This document shows, one piece after another, positions 33,984 through 43,042 of a DNA stretch of 64,000 nucleotides (its first letter is position 1; the number at the start of each line of letters is the position of its first letter). Position numbers and translations under genes: made by a program. The stretch covers positions 62,001 through 126,000 of the forward strand of contig NZ_NEUF01000160.1 of NCBI RefSeq assembly GCF_002910915.1, written 5' to 3'. The notes under the pieces are model-generated. The model made no database searches, was not told the origin of the DNA, and was given only the letters and a program-made list of their open reading frames with translations. This stretch comes from Streptomyces sp. SM10. GTDB lineage: Bacteria > Actinomycetota > Actinomycetes > Streptomycetales > Streptomycetaceae.

Positions 33984-34751
33984 CTACCGGCCCTGACCGC
34001 CCAGGTGGGTCGTGAACGAGAACCGGTCGCCGCGGAAGAGGGTCCGCACCCGTTCCAGCGGGCACCCACCGGTGTCGCGGGAGAGGCGGTGCAGGAGAAG
34101 CATCGGCAGGGCGGGCGGCGTACCGATCAGGAGCGCCTCACGCGGCGTCGCGAGGACGGTCTCGATGCGCTCGTCCGCATCACCGAAGGAGACTCCGAGC
34201 CGTTCGCCGAGGTAGGAGTAGAAAGAGGAGTCGGGGTCGAACTCCGCGTCGAGGCGCGGGGCCCGGGCGACGGTGACGTACGTGCTCTCGAGGCCGACCC
34301 GCTCCTCGTCGGCGAGCAGGACACGCTCCATGTGCCATACGGGCTCACCTCGCGGTACCTCGATCTCGACGGCCAGGGCCTCGGGACAGGGGAACTGTTC
34401 GAGTCCGATGAGGTGGCGCCCGGGCGTGCGGCCCTGGCGCCGTACGCCTTCGGTGTAGCTGGCCAGCGAGAGCGGCTGCTCGAGTTTGGGTCCGGCAACC
34501 ACCGTGCCCCGGCCCTGCCTGCGCACCCGTCCCTCCAGCAGGAGTTCACGCAGCGCCTGACGCACGGTCTCACGGGACACCTCGTACCGCAGGGCGAGGT
34601 CCCGCTCGGTGGGCAGCAGCCCGCCCTCGCCCAACTCGGCCAGCAGGAGGGCCACATGTGCCTTGACGGCGTAGTACTTCGGGATACGGCCGTGCTCCGG
34701 GATGCCGGAGCGGATCGGTGCGCCAGGTGCCTGGTCGTTCGGGTAGTCCAC
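33984..34751 (-). CDS. GntR/UTRA family regulator of the phosphonate operon
   Basis: A 255-aa protein with an N-terminal winged HTH of the GntR type (ELGEGGLLPTERDLALRYEVSRETVRQALRELL) at about residues 40-80 and a UTRA ligand domain at about 95-245 (HMERVLLADEERVGLESTYV). The GTG start is 34751. It is the first gene of the phosphonate unit, transcribed towards the FAD oxidoreductase, and should control the operon. The 141-bp gap after it contains TAACGG twice and GGTCTGGTCC (33928-33937 region), weak candidate operator sequences. Confidence 0.88.
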   Translation of the reverse strand: MDYPNDQAPGAPIRSGIPEHGRIPKYYAVKAHVALLLAELGEGGLLPTERDLALRYEVSRETVRQALRELLLEGRVRRQGRGTVVAGPKLEQPLSLASYTEGVRRQGRTPGRHLIGLEQFPCPEALAVEIEVPRGEPVWHMERVLLADEERVGLESTYVTVARAPRLDAEFDPDSSFYSYLGERLGVSFGDADERIETVLATPREALLIGTPPALPMLLLHRLSRDTGGCPLERVRTLFRGDRFSFTTHLGGQGR

Positions 34752-35066
34752 GGCCCGATGGTGTCAGACGCGGGCGAACGCCCACCCCCGCCAGGGTGAG
34801 CGCCCGCTGCCCCGCCGTCACTTCGGGAGACGCACCGGCCCTGCGGCGGTCGGGCTGTCCAGGGTGCAGCGGCGCTGGAGGACGAGAGCGAGGCCCCGGG
34901 GTCTCGCCGAGCAGCAGTCCGAGCGAGCCGAGGGTGAACGCGGCCTGGGACAGCAGCAGTCCGCGCTGTGACCGTCCCGAGCACCAAGGCCATCACCGTG
35001 CAGTCGCCGCGGGCGCCGGACTTGACGAGGGTGGGGGCGACACCCCAGCTCCACGCGCGGACGCGC
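34752..35066. other. Intergenic stretch with possible decayed membrane-protein sequence
   Basis: No intact gene. On the minus strand short hydrophobic stretches in shifting frames (GVAPTLVKSGARG, then GLLLSQAAFTLGSLGLLLGE) look like leftovers of a transporter, broken by frameshifts and stops. No confident identification is possible. Confidence 0.3.
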
Positions 35067-35591
35067 TCAGCCGTTCAGTGCCTCGTCGAACCGGGCGTAC
35101 GCCTCCTGGTCGAAGAGCACGAGACGCACCTCGGCCACCGGGGGAAGCGCCGCCTCCCGCACCGTGCGGACGGCGATCCGGGCCCCGTCGTCGAGCGGCC
35201 AGCCGTAGACGCCCGTCGAGATCGCGGGGAAGGCGACGGTGCGGGCGCCCAGCTCCGAGGCGACCCGCAGGGACTCCCGGTAGCAGGAGGCCAGCAGGGC
35301 GGAGCGGTCCTCCTCGCGCGACCAGACCGGTCCCACCGTGTGGATGACGTGCTCCGCGTGCAGCCGTCCGGCGGTGGTCGCCACCGCCTGCCCGGTGGCC
35401 AGCCCCTTGCCGTGGTGCGAGGCCCGCAGATCGCGGCAGGCCGCAAGGATCTCGGGCCCACCGCGCCGATGGATCGCGCCGTCCACCCCACCACCCCCGA
35501 GGAGCGAGGAGTTGGCGGCGTTGACCAGGGCGTCGGCGTGCTGCTCCGTGATGTCTCCGCGCACGAGGACGATGTGCGGCTGTGTCGTCAT
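35067..35591 (-). CDS. Macro-domain protein, O-acetyl-ADP-ribose deacetylase-like
   Basis: A 174-aa macro domain. Signature residues are LVRGDITEQHADALVNAANSSLLGGGGVDGAIHRRGG (ADP-ribose pocket, Asn-Ala-Asn and the glycine loop) and FPAISTGVYGWP near residue 125. The family removes ADP-ribose or acetyl groups from ADP-ribosylated substrates in the cytosol. The ATG at 35591 is used; the longer frame is unlikely. It is alone, next to an IS5 fragment. All key residues are present. Confidence 0.92.
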   Translation of the reverse strand: MTTQPHIVLVRGDITEQHADALVNAANSSLLGGGGVDGAIHRRGGPEILAACRDLRASHHGKGLATGQAVATTAGRLHAEHVIHTVGPVWSREEDRSALLASCYRESLRVASELGARTVAFPAISTGVYGWPLDDGARIAVRTVREAALPPVAEVRLVLFDQEAYARFDEALNG

Positions 35592-35749
35592 GCGGTCATC
35601 CTGTCGCAACAGCCGAGGCGGCATCCCGCTGTCGGGGCGACGCCCGGTCGACGTCCCCGCGGGGCGACCGCCGGCCACTTCACCGTCCGGCCCGCGCCGG
35701 GGCTCCGGCTGCCGACGGAATCGGGGGGCCGGCGCACGCGGGCCGGGAG

Positions 35750-36081
35750 ACGGCCGGCCCGCTGCCCGGCTCCGCGTCGGGGGCGTCCGCCGTACGGGGC
35801 CGGTCGCGCAAGGTGTCGTGGATCCGCTCGACGGTGCCGTTGTCGTGCCACCAGGTGAAGTACCAGTACACGGTGGGCCAGGGCGGGAAGGTCTTGGGCA
35901 GCTGGCGCCAGGCGCACCCCGTCCGCACCACGTAGAGCAGCGCGTTCACGATCCGCCGACGCGGGTGCTTCTCCCGGCGGCCGCCCTTCGGGCCGACTCT
36001 CGCGGCCGGCAGCAGCGGTTCGACCAGGTCCCACTGCTCATCCGTCAGATCCGACGGGTACCCACTCCCAGAGCCACTCAC
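35750..36081 (-). pseudogene. Truncated IS5-family transposase
   Basis: The N-terminal domain of an IS5-type transposase, starting near GTG 36081, reads LTDEQWDLVEPLLP, then RRIVNALLYVVRTGCAWRQLP and WPTVYWYFTWW. Homology ends around IHDTLRDR. The DDE catalytic half is absent, replaced by arginine/proline-rich sequence without similarity. No terminal repeats are seen. It is a remnant. Confidence 0.8.
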
Positions 36082-36247
36082 ACCAGGCTCAACGACCCCT
36101 TCTGCCCCGGGACACGACAGACCTCGTACGCGGCTCATCCGCCCCGCGCCGGCGTGCGGGGCCTGCCCCGCTCCTGAGCGTCGAGGTGCGATCGCGTCCA
36201 CGCCGACCGGCCCTGCCGGGGGAAGCGCCGCCGCTTCCCCCGGGTCG

Positions 36248-39037
36248 TCAGACCCCCGCCAGCAGCGCCTCCAGCGCCGCCGCGGTCTCGGGGTGGCGGC
36301 CGGCGAGCACCGCGCCCGAGGGCTCGGGGGTCTCCTCCTCCCAGGTGCCCTCGCAGCCCAGCAGCTCGGCCAGGCTGTCGCACGTCTGCGGGTGGGCGGC
36401 CAGGAGGACCGCGCGTCGCGCGGTACCGGCTCCGGGCGCTGCCGGGGCCCCCGGTGCTTCCGGGACGGCCTCCCACGGCGGGACCCACGCGTCCAGCGCC
36501 GCGAGCCGGCCCGGGAAGACGCGTCCGGCCTCGCGGATCAGCAGCGGGGTCAGGTCGGCGCCCTCCGAGCGCAGGGTGGTGATCAGCGTCGGCAGCCAGG
36601 GCAGCAGCACCGGGTCCGGCAGCCGTGCGAACGCCTTCGACACCGCCTCGACGACGAAGTCGGCCAGGTGCGGCACCGGTTCCAGAGCGTGCAGGAAGCC
36701 GCTGAGGTAGCGCGGGTAGGCCGGCACCACCAAGGGGTTGTCCAGCAGCGCGTCGCACCGCTCCCTCAGCTCCGCGCGGGAGAGCTGCCCGAGGTGCACC
36801 CGGGCCGCCCACAGCAGAGCGGTCCTGGACGGCTCCTCGGGGTGCGACTGCGCGAAGGCCAGATCCAGCTGGGCCCGGTCGCAGCCGAGCGACAGGGCCA
36901 GGCTCTCCATGCTGAAGAGGAATCCCAGCATCGCCGCGACCTGCCGGACCGTCGCGTCCTCGTCGGTGAACGCCGTGGGCAGGAGCGTGCAGTAGTGCGC
37001 GTACCCCGTCTTGGCGAAGGACTCGATCCACGACGGCAGCACCGGCCGGGTGATCCGGTAGTACGCCAGGAGCCTGCGCACCCTGCGCAGCACCTCCGGC
37101 GCACCGTCGACGCTGCGTTCGGTGGCCAGCACCTCCAGCGCGCGGGTGCCCAGCTCGTCGGCGAGGCGGCCGCTGCGCAGGTGCAGCACGGCGTCCTCGA
37201 CGGCCGCGAGGACGTCGGCCGTGGTGGCGTTCGGCGCGTACGCGGCGCGGCGCAGACGCTGCTCCAGTACCTGCTCGATACTGACGCCTTCGTAGCCGAG
37301 CTCGATGAGCGCCCGCTGATGCGTGCCCAGCGCGAGGTCCCACGACTCCTGCACCGACTGCTTGCCGAGCTCCCTCTCGCCCATGATCGGCCGCGCGGCC
37401 CCGTGGGGCATGAGGTGGCGCAGCATCCACAGCACGTCGGAGCACTGCCGCAGTTCGGGCTGGGAGGTCATGTCCAGCAGCGCTCGCTGCACACCGCGCT
37501 GCTGGAGCTTGAGGTTCAGCGGGGCGAGCCGGTCGTGCACGTCGCGGGCCAGGGGCGGCAGCGCGTCGTAGCCGACCTGGCCGATCCGGTCGCCGCCCAT
37601 CAGGATCTCCACCAGGCGGCGTACGTCGCGCCTGCCCGGCACGGTCTCCTTCTCGATGCAGGTGACCGCAGCGTCCTGGAAGTCGTACGGGGTGGGCCTG
37701 GCCCGGTCCCGCATACCGGCCAGCAGGATCGACGTCTCGAAGACGGCGATGGCGTCGGCGGTGGAGGCGAGGTAGCCGTTGCGCCGGGCGGAGCGCACGA
37801 TCTCCACCGACCAGCCGCGGAGTTCCGCCTCGTCCAGCCGGTCGAGGGCGGGTGGACTCTGCAGGAAGCCGGAGAGCTTGTCGGCAGGGGCCTCCGGCGC
37901 CACGGGCACGGCACTCCTCCCGGGCTTCGCCGCCTTCTTGGCGCCCGTCTGGCCGGCGAGACGGTACGGCTGCACCCGGGTGCGCCTGAGGTTCTTCGCC
38001 CACTGCGTGGCGGCGATCGACACGGACCCGGCCGCGAGGCCGAACTGCGCCTCGATCGACGCGTGGCTGGAGGGGATCAGACCGTGCTGCCAGGTGCTCC
38101 CGCCCGGAGGGCTGATCTCGAAGGTGTCGCTGCCGTGGACGCCGAACTCCTCGACCCGGCTGGACGCGTGGAAGGCGCCGCATACGTAGAGGCAGTCCTC
38201 GGGGTCGGTGCCCGTCGCGGAGAGGTGCTCGCGCATCCGGGTCCACATGTAGCGCTCGCGGTCCTCGTCCACCCGCACCCGGTCCGTGTCCCCGGGCGCC
38301 AGCCGGCGGAACAGGCTGCCGATCAGGAGCATGACCTGACGGTAGGTGTCGTGGTCGCTGTCCCCGAGCGGCAGCTCGACGTACTGGTGCCACCACTCCG
38401 ACCAGTGCCGCACACGGCCGTGGTGCAGGAGGTGCTCCTCCAGCTCGGCGAACCGGGGTCTCAGATCGCCGATCTCCACCCCTACGGCGTCACCGTGCAG
38501 CGCCGCCTCCTCCTCGGCGGGAGGAGCGTCCGGTCCCGAGGGCTCCGCCGCTCCGGCCTGCCACTGGAAGACGTGGTCCGAGGAACGGTCGACGAGGACC
38601 AGCTCGACGCCCGGGGTGTCCAGGGCGTAGGCGATGGCCTGGTACTCGGCGGACGCCTCGGTGATCGGGGCGACCACCGAGAGCGGCGCCCACTCCGCGG
38701 GGAAGCCCCTGACCTCGCTCGCGAACGCCTGCACGGCCACCGGGAGACGGCAGTTCCTCAGCTCGGACAGGAGTGGCGCCATGTCCTCGCACAGCTCCAG
38801 GTACACGACCTTGGGCTGCTTCTCCCGCAGTCTGCGGGCCATCGCGAGAGCCGAGGCGGGCGAGTGGTGGCAGACGGGGAAGATCTCCAGCGGCTCGCGC
38901 ACCGCCCGGTCGACGTCGTCGACGATGCCGAGGAGGATGCCCTGCAGCGCGTCCGGCCCGTCCGCGAACTCCGTGGCAGCCTGCTGGAGTTGTCCTCGAA
39001 GCGCCTCGAAGGGCGTCCCCTCGTCCGGGGTGCTCAT
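36248..39037 (-). CDS. DUF5682-like large protein of a MoxR/VWA module (929 aa)
   Basis: A 929-residue soluble protein. The N-terminal part has IFPVCHHSPASALAMARRL and VVYLELCEDM (residues about 50-90) and VCGAFHASSRV near 265, resembling the His/Glu signature of DUF5682 and the ChaN/TraB-like fold. The rest is a long alpha-helical region with repeated Leu/Arg heptads and no recognised domain. Its ATG overlaps the ATPase stop (ATGA). A DUF5682 gene next to a MoxR ATPase and a VWA gene recurs in actinobacteria. The role is unknown; it may be the effector or substrate of the ATPase-VWA pair. Confidence 0.8.
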   Translation of the reverse strand: MSTPDEGTPFEALRGQLQQAATEFADGPDALQGILLGIVDDVDRAVREPLEIFPVCHHSPASALAMARRLREKQPKVVYLELCEDMAPLLSELRNCRLPVAVQAFASEVRGFPAEWAPLSVVAPITEASAEYQAIAYALDTPGVELVLVDRSSDHVFQWQAGAAEPSGPDAPPAEEEAALHGDAVGVEIGDLRPRFAELEEHLLHHGRVRHWSEWWHQYVELPLGDSDHDTYRQVMLLIGSLFRRLAPGDTDRVRVDEDRERYMWTRMREHLSATGTDPEDCLYVCGAFHASSRVEEFGVHGSDTFEISPPGGSTWQHGLIPSSHASIEAQFGLAAGSVSIAATQWAKNLRRTRVQPYRLAGQTGAKKAAKPGRSAVPVAPEAPADKLSGFLQSPPALDRLDEAELRGWSVEIVRSARRNGYLASTADAIAVFETSILLAGMRDRARPTPYDFQDAAVTCIEKETVPGRRDVRRLVEILMGGDRIGQVGYDALPPLARDVHDRLAPLNLKLQQRGVQRALLDMTSQPELRQCSDVLWMLRHLMPHGAARPIMGERELGKQSVQESWDLALGTHQRALIELGYEGVSIEQVLEQRLRRAAYAPNATTADVLAAVEDAVLHLRSGRLADELGTRALEVLATERSVDGAPEVLRRVRRLLAYYRITRPVLPSWIESFAKTGYAHYCTLLPTAFTDEDATVRQVAAMLGFLFSMESLALSLGCDRAQLDLAFAQSHPEEPSRTALLWAARVHLGQLSRAELRERCDALLDNPLVVPAYPRYLSGFLHALEPVPHLADFVVEAVSKAFARLPDPVLLPWLPTLITTLRSEGADLTPLLIREAGRVFPGRLAALDAWVPPWEAVPEAPGAPAAPGAGTARRAVLLAAHPQTCDSLAELLGCEGTWEEETPEPSGAVLAGRHPETAAALEALLAGV

Positions 39038-40146
39038 GACAGGGTGGCGATCGCGTCGCGGCCGCCCTCCAGGAACTCCGGCCAGGAGCCGCCCTCCGCC
39101 TTGCTGCGCGGTTCGACGACGCCGTGCAGGTACTTGTTGAGGATGGCCAGGTCCTCGGGTTCGCGCCGCGCCAGCGATCCGACGAGCGAGGAGGCGAGGG
39201 TACGGGCGGTCAGCGCGCGCTCGCCGAAGAAGTTGCTGTGCAGGATGGCGTCCTCCAGGACGCCGATCTGCTCGGCGCTCGACAGCGCGGACTCCAGCTT
39301 CTCGTCGTCGCTGCCGGCGGCCGCCGAGGAGGCCCGCAGGTCTGCGAAGCTCTGCAGCAGCACGTCGAGCAGGGTCGGCGGCACGTCCAGCTCGATCTGA
39401 TGGCGGCGCAGCAGTTCCTCGGTGCGGAAGCGGACGATCTCCGCCTCGCTCTTCTTGTTCGTCACCACCGGGATGCGGACGAAGTTGAAGCGGCGCTTGA
39501 GGGCGGAGGAGAGGTCGTTGACGCCTCGGTCACGGCTGTTGGCCGTGGCGATGACGGAGAAGCCCGGCTTGGCGAAGACGATGTTGTCGCTGTCCATCTC
39601 CGGGACCGAGATGTACTTCTCGGAGAGGATCGAGATCAGGGCGTCCTGGACGTCGCTGGTGGAGCGGGTGAGCTCCTCGAAGCGGCCGATCGCGCCGGTC
39701 TCCATCGCGGTCATGATCGGCGAGGGGATCATCGACTCCCGGGACTGCCCCTTGGAGATGACCATCGACACGTTCCACGAGTACTTGATGTGGTCCTCGG
39801 TGGTGCCGGCCGTGCCCTGCACCACGAGTGTGGAGTTGCGGGAGACGGCGGCCGACAGGAGTTCGGCCAGCCAGCTCTTGCCCGTCCCCGGGTCACCGAT
39901 GAGCAGCAGACCCCGGTCGGAGGCCAGGGTGACGATCGAGCGCTCGACGAAGCTGCGGTCGCCGTACCACTTCTGGGAGATCTCCCGGTCCAGGCCGTCG
40001 GAGCGCTCGGATCCCAGGATGAACAGGCGGACCATCTTGGGCGAGAGCCGCCAGGAGAAGGGCTTGGGGCCGTCGTCGACCGACTCGAGCCAGTCGAGCT
40101 CCTCGGCGTACTTGATCTCGGCGGGGGCGCGCAACAGGTCGGACAT
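39034..40146 (-). CDS. MoxR-type AAA+ ATPase
   Basis: A 370-aa AAA+ protein. Walker A is LLLIGDPGTGKSW (about residue 80), the Walker B region reads GRFEELTRSTSDVQDALIS, sensor 1 is VIATANSRDRGVNDL, and the Arg finger is LKRRFNFVRI. The Walker B acidic pair is EE rather than DE, common in this subgroup. The start at ATG 40146 is chosen because the longer frame has shadow composition. Such ATPases pair with VWA proteins to remodel target complexes. It overlaps DUF5682 by ATGA; 86 bases separate it from the VWA gene. Confidence 0.92.
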   Translation of the reverse strand: MSDLLRAPAEIKYAEELDWLESVDDGPKPFSWRLSPKMVRLFILGSERSDGLDREISQKWYGDRSFVERSIVTLASDRGLLLIGDPGTGKSWLAELLSAAVSRNSTLVVQGTAGTTEDHIKYSWNVSMVISKGQSRESMIPSPIMTAMETGAIGRFEELTRSTSDVQDALISILSEKYISVPEMDSDNIVFAKPGFSVIATANSRDRGVNDLSSALKRRFNFVRIPVVTNKKSEAEIVRFRTEELLRRHQIELDVPPTLLDVLLQSFADLRASSAAAGSDDEKLESALSSAEQIGVLEDAILHSNFFGERALTARTLASSLVGSLARREPEDLAILNKYLHGVVEPRSKAEGGSWPEFLEGGRDAIATLS

Positions 40147-40232
40147 GGGTGTGCCTTTCGACGTGTGTGGGAGTGCGGTCACGGGACTCGCGTGGCGGGC
40201 GCAGGCCCGGGGGGCTCCGGCCGGCCCGCGCG

Positions 40233-41654
40233 TCACGTGAGGAAGGTCTTGAGCTCGTGGACGAGCTTGCGGATGTGCCCCGAGAGGACCGGTGTCCCCT
40301 GGTCCTTGAAGCGCTCCCTGAACCAGGGGTTGACGCTGGCGCGGCCCGAGCTGGTCACCGAACCGACCGGGATGAACTTCGCCCCGGAGCGGTGGATGGC
40401 GGCCATGCTCTCGAACAGCGGCTCGGTCTGCCATTCGTAGAAGTCGGAGATCCAGACCACGACGGTGTTGCGGGGCTCGGCGATCTTCGGCTGGGCCAGT
40501 GCCATGGCGACCGTGCCGTCTGTGCCGCCGCCGAGGTTGGTCCGCAGCAGGGTCTCGAAGGGGTCGTGCACCCAGGGGGTGAGGTCGAGCGCCTGCGTGT
40601 CGTACGCGATGAGGTGGACGTCCACCTTGGGCAGGCCCGCGAAGATCGAGGCCAGGATGGTGCAGTTGACCATGGAGTCCACCATCGAGCCCGACTGGTC
40701 GACGACCACGATCAGCCGCTGGGGCGTGGTCTTGCGCGCCGTGTGGCGGTAGAAGAGGCGGTCGACGTAGAGCCGTTCCTCCTCAGGGCTCCAGTTGGTG
40801 AGGTTCTTCCAGATCGTGCGGTCCAGGTCCAGGTTGCGGAACACCCGCTTGGGCGGGACCGAGCGGTCCAGGGCGCCGACGGTCGACTTCTCCACCTGTG
40901 TCCGCAGCACCTCGGCGACCTCGTCGACGAATCGCCTGATCAGGGCCTTGGCGTTGGCCAGGGCGACGCCGGAGAGGTTGTCCTTGTCGCGCAGCAGCTG
41001 CTCGATCAGGGACATGCTCGGCGTCAGCTGACCGGCGAGGTGCGGGTCGGCGAGGACCTCGCGCAGCCGCATCCGCTTGACGAGCCCGGCCTCGATGGAG
41101 CCCAGCGCAGGACCGATCTCCGGGATGAGACGGCTGAGATCGGGGGTCCTGCCACTGCCGCCGGTGCCGGTCGGGCTGACGCCCGCGCCTCCGGCGCGTC
41201 CGCCGCGCAGCTCGCCCGGCCTGCAGCCGAGGGCGCGCTCCAGCCAGCCCGCGTCGGACTGCCACCGGGAGAGCTGCCCCGCGGAGACGGTGCCGGGGGG
41301 CGAGTGGAAGACGTTCAGCAGGACCTTCGACACGAGTGCGGCGCGCCGCACCTCGGCGGCCCTGTCGCGGTCGTCGTCGGCGCCGTCCGTGTCCGGCTCC
41401 GCGTCGGGCGCCATCAGGTTGTCGAACTCGGCGGCGAGCCCGGGATGGCGCTGCACCACGGAGTCCACGGAGGCTCCCGGGTCCAGCAGCGCGGGCGGGA
41501 GCCCGATGTCCTGGACGACGGCGAGGCTCGCCGACTCCAGGGCCGGCTGCTCCTCGGGGTCGAAGAGCTGGGCGAGCAGGCGCCAGTACATGACCTGCCG
41601 GCGGTTGTCGTGGGCGCTCTCCCCGGTCACCCCGGGGTTCGGCTGTCCGGTCAT
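40233..41654 (-). CDS. VWA (von Willebrand factor A) domain protein
   Basis: A 473-aa protein. The N-terminal about 290 residues are alpha-helical with no identified domain. A C-terminal VWA domain carries the MIDAS motif VVVDQSGSM (about residue 318), LGGGTDG (Thr) and WISDFYEW (Asp), so metal binding should be intact. In MoxR/VWA systems the VWA protein is the ATPase co-chaperone. The ATG overlaps the stop of the upstream unknown gene. The gene is part of the tightly coupled unit 36248-43545. Confidence 0.92.
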   Translation of the reverse strand: MTGQPNPGVTGESAHDNRRQVMYWRLLAQLFDPEEQPALESASLAVVQDIGLPPALLDPGASVDSVVQRHPGLAAEFDNLMAPDAEPDTDGADDDRDRAAEVRRAALVSKVLLNVFHSPPGTVSAGQLSRWQSDAGWLERALGCRPGELRGGRAGGAGVSPTGTGGSGRTPDLSRLIPEIGPALGSIEAGLVKRMRLREVLADPHLAGQLTPSMSLIEQLLRDKDNLSGVALANAKALIRRFVDEVAEVLRTQVEKSTVGALDRSVPPKRVFRNLDLDRTIWKNLTNWSPEEERLYVDRLFYRHTARKTTPQRLIVVVDQSGSMVDSMVNCTILASIFAGLPKVDVHLIAYDTQALDLTPWVHDPFETLLRTNLGGGTDGTVAMALAQPKIAEPRNTVVVWISDFYEWQTEPLFESMAAIHRSGAKFIPVGSVTSSGRASVNPWFRERFKDQGTPVLSGHIRKLVHELKTFLT

Positions 41655-43042
41655 TTCCGCAGCAGCCTTCCCGCGCGCTCGCTCAGCACCTTGGCGGCGT
41701 CGGTGGCGGCCTTCTCCGCCCTGGCCCCTGCCTTGTCGGTCGTCCCTCCGGCCCACGCCCCCGCGTGCACCGCGGTCACCTTCTTGCGGACAGCGGTCTC
41801 GACCGCGAGCGGCTGTACGGCGAACTCGCCGTCGTCCCAGCGGATCAGCGCGAGGCAGGCGCCGGACCTGGCGACGGACTCGGGGGTGAGCGGCCCGGCC
41901 GCCGGGATGCGGTCGGTGTCGACGGCGAGCTCGACCCCGGCGACGGTGAAGGTCACCGCGCCCTCGTCGTCCGCCCGGGCGGTGTAGCCCTCCAGGAAGA
42001 CGGGCACGGCGATGTGTGCGGGATGCCGGTCCAGGGGAGCCGTCACCGGGGCGGTCGCGGTGGGCAGGGCCACGCGGGCGGTCGCGAACGCCTCGGCCGG
42101 CTCCCCGGGCCGGGCGTGGGCGTCGTCCCAGACCAGGTCGCCCTCGGCGGTGACCGGCATACCGGTGAGGTCCATCGACCGGCCCTCGCCGGCGGCCGCG
42201 AGGAGCGACATGTGCGGACGCATCAGCTGCCAGATCCCGGCTCCGACGACGGTGTCGGGCTTCGGCACGGACACGCCGGCACGCACGAGGCGGGGCGCGG
42301 AGCCGTCCGCGGGCTCGTACACGGCGTGGACCTGTGCCTGTGCGGCGGTCGCGTGTTCCTGTACGTCGATGCCGAGGGGCAGCAGCCGGCCGTCGGCGGT
42401 CCCGACGACGGGCGTCGCGGCGGCGCCCGGCACCGTGAGCAGCATCCCGCGCGACCAGAGGTCGGCCCAGCGGCGTACCGGGAAGCGCTCCATGGACGAA
42501 CCGGGGCAGGACGCGGCGAGTTCGGCGGCGAAGCCGTCGAGGAGAGACGCGAGCCGGCGGAGAGAGGGGTCGGGCAGCATCGCGGAGACGACTTCACCGG
42601 CCCCGGACACCACCTCGTGGTCGAGACCCTGCCAACCGCAGCGCGCCAGGTCGCAGAGCCAGGCGCGGGCGGCCGTCAGCAGATTGGCCGCCGGTTGCGC
42701 GTCGGCCGACGGCACGGACCGGTCTCCGTGCGAACGGCCCGTGGCCTCCTCGACACGTGCCAGCAGCGCGTCATGGACGGAGCCGAGCAGCGCGGTCCGT
42801 GCGGCGGCCAGGGCCACGAAGTGGTCCTCGCCCGCGCCTCCGGCCGCCGCTTTCCCGGCCGCCTCGGCGACCCGGGCGGCCAGCGGCGTCCCGAGGACGG
42901 CGTCGGCGAGCCGCGCCGGGCCGTCGGCTTCGGCGGGCCGGGGGCGGAGCAGGCCGGCGACGAGAGCCCGGTCGAAGGCGTCGACGGCCTCCAGGGCTTC
43001 GTCCAACCCGTCGACGGGCTCGGTGAGCAGGTCGGCGCGCAT
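41651..43042 (-). CDS. Uncharacterised protein of the MoxR/VWA module (463 aa)
   Basis: A 463-aa soluble protein rich in Ala/Leu helices in its first half and beta-type hydrophobic pattern in its second (VYEPADGSAPRLVRAGV, HIAVPVFLEGYTARAD). I recognise no motif or catalytic signature. It overlaps both the upstream SWIM gene (ATGA) and the downstream VWA gene, so it is certainly part of the same operon and presumably of one complex. Its composition and overlaps support coding. Function unknown. Confidence 0.82.
   Translation of the reverse strand: MRADLLTEPVDGLDEALEAVDAFDRALVAGLLRPRPAEADGPARLADAVLGTPLAARVAEAAGKAAAGGAGEDHFVALAAARTALLGSVHDALLARVEEATGRSHGDRSVPSADAQPAANLLTAARAWLCDLARCGWQGLDHEVVSGAGEVVSAMLPDPSLRRLASLLDGFAAELAASCPGSSMERFPVRRWADLWSRGMLLTVPGAAATPVVGTADGRLLPLGIDVQEHATAAQAQVHAVYEPADGSAPRLVRAGVSVPKPDTVVGAGIWQLMRPHMSLLAAAGEGRSMDLTGMPVTAEGDLVWDDAHARPGEPAEAFATARVALPTATAPVTAPLDRHPAHIAVPVFLEGYTARADDEGAVTFTVAGVELAVDTDRIPAAGPLTPESVARSGACLALIRWDDGEFAVQPLAVETAVRKKVTAVHAGAWAGGTTDKAGARAEKAATDAAKVLSERAGRLLRK

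Noticed and set aside
34818..35054. Small minus-strand ORF of 78 codons
   Set aside because: Composition is Arg/Cys-rich and non-coding; only scattered hydrophobic remnants in other frames.
36293..39400. 1035-codon plus-strand frame opposite the DUF5682-like gene
   Set aside because: Composition (Arg/Gly/Gln/Val) and lack of motifs mark it as a shadow of the codon-biased gene.
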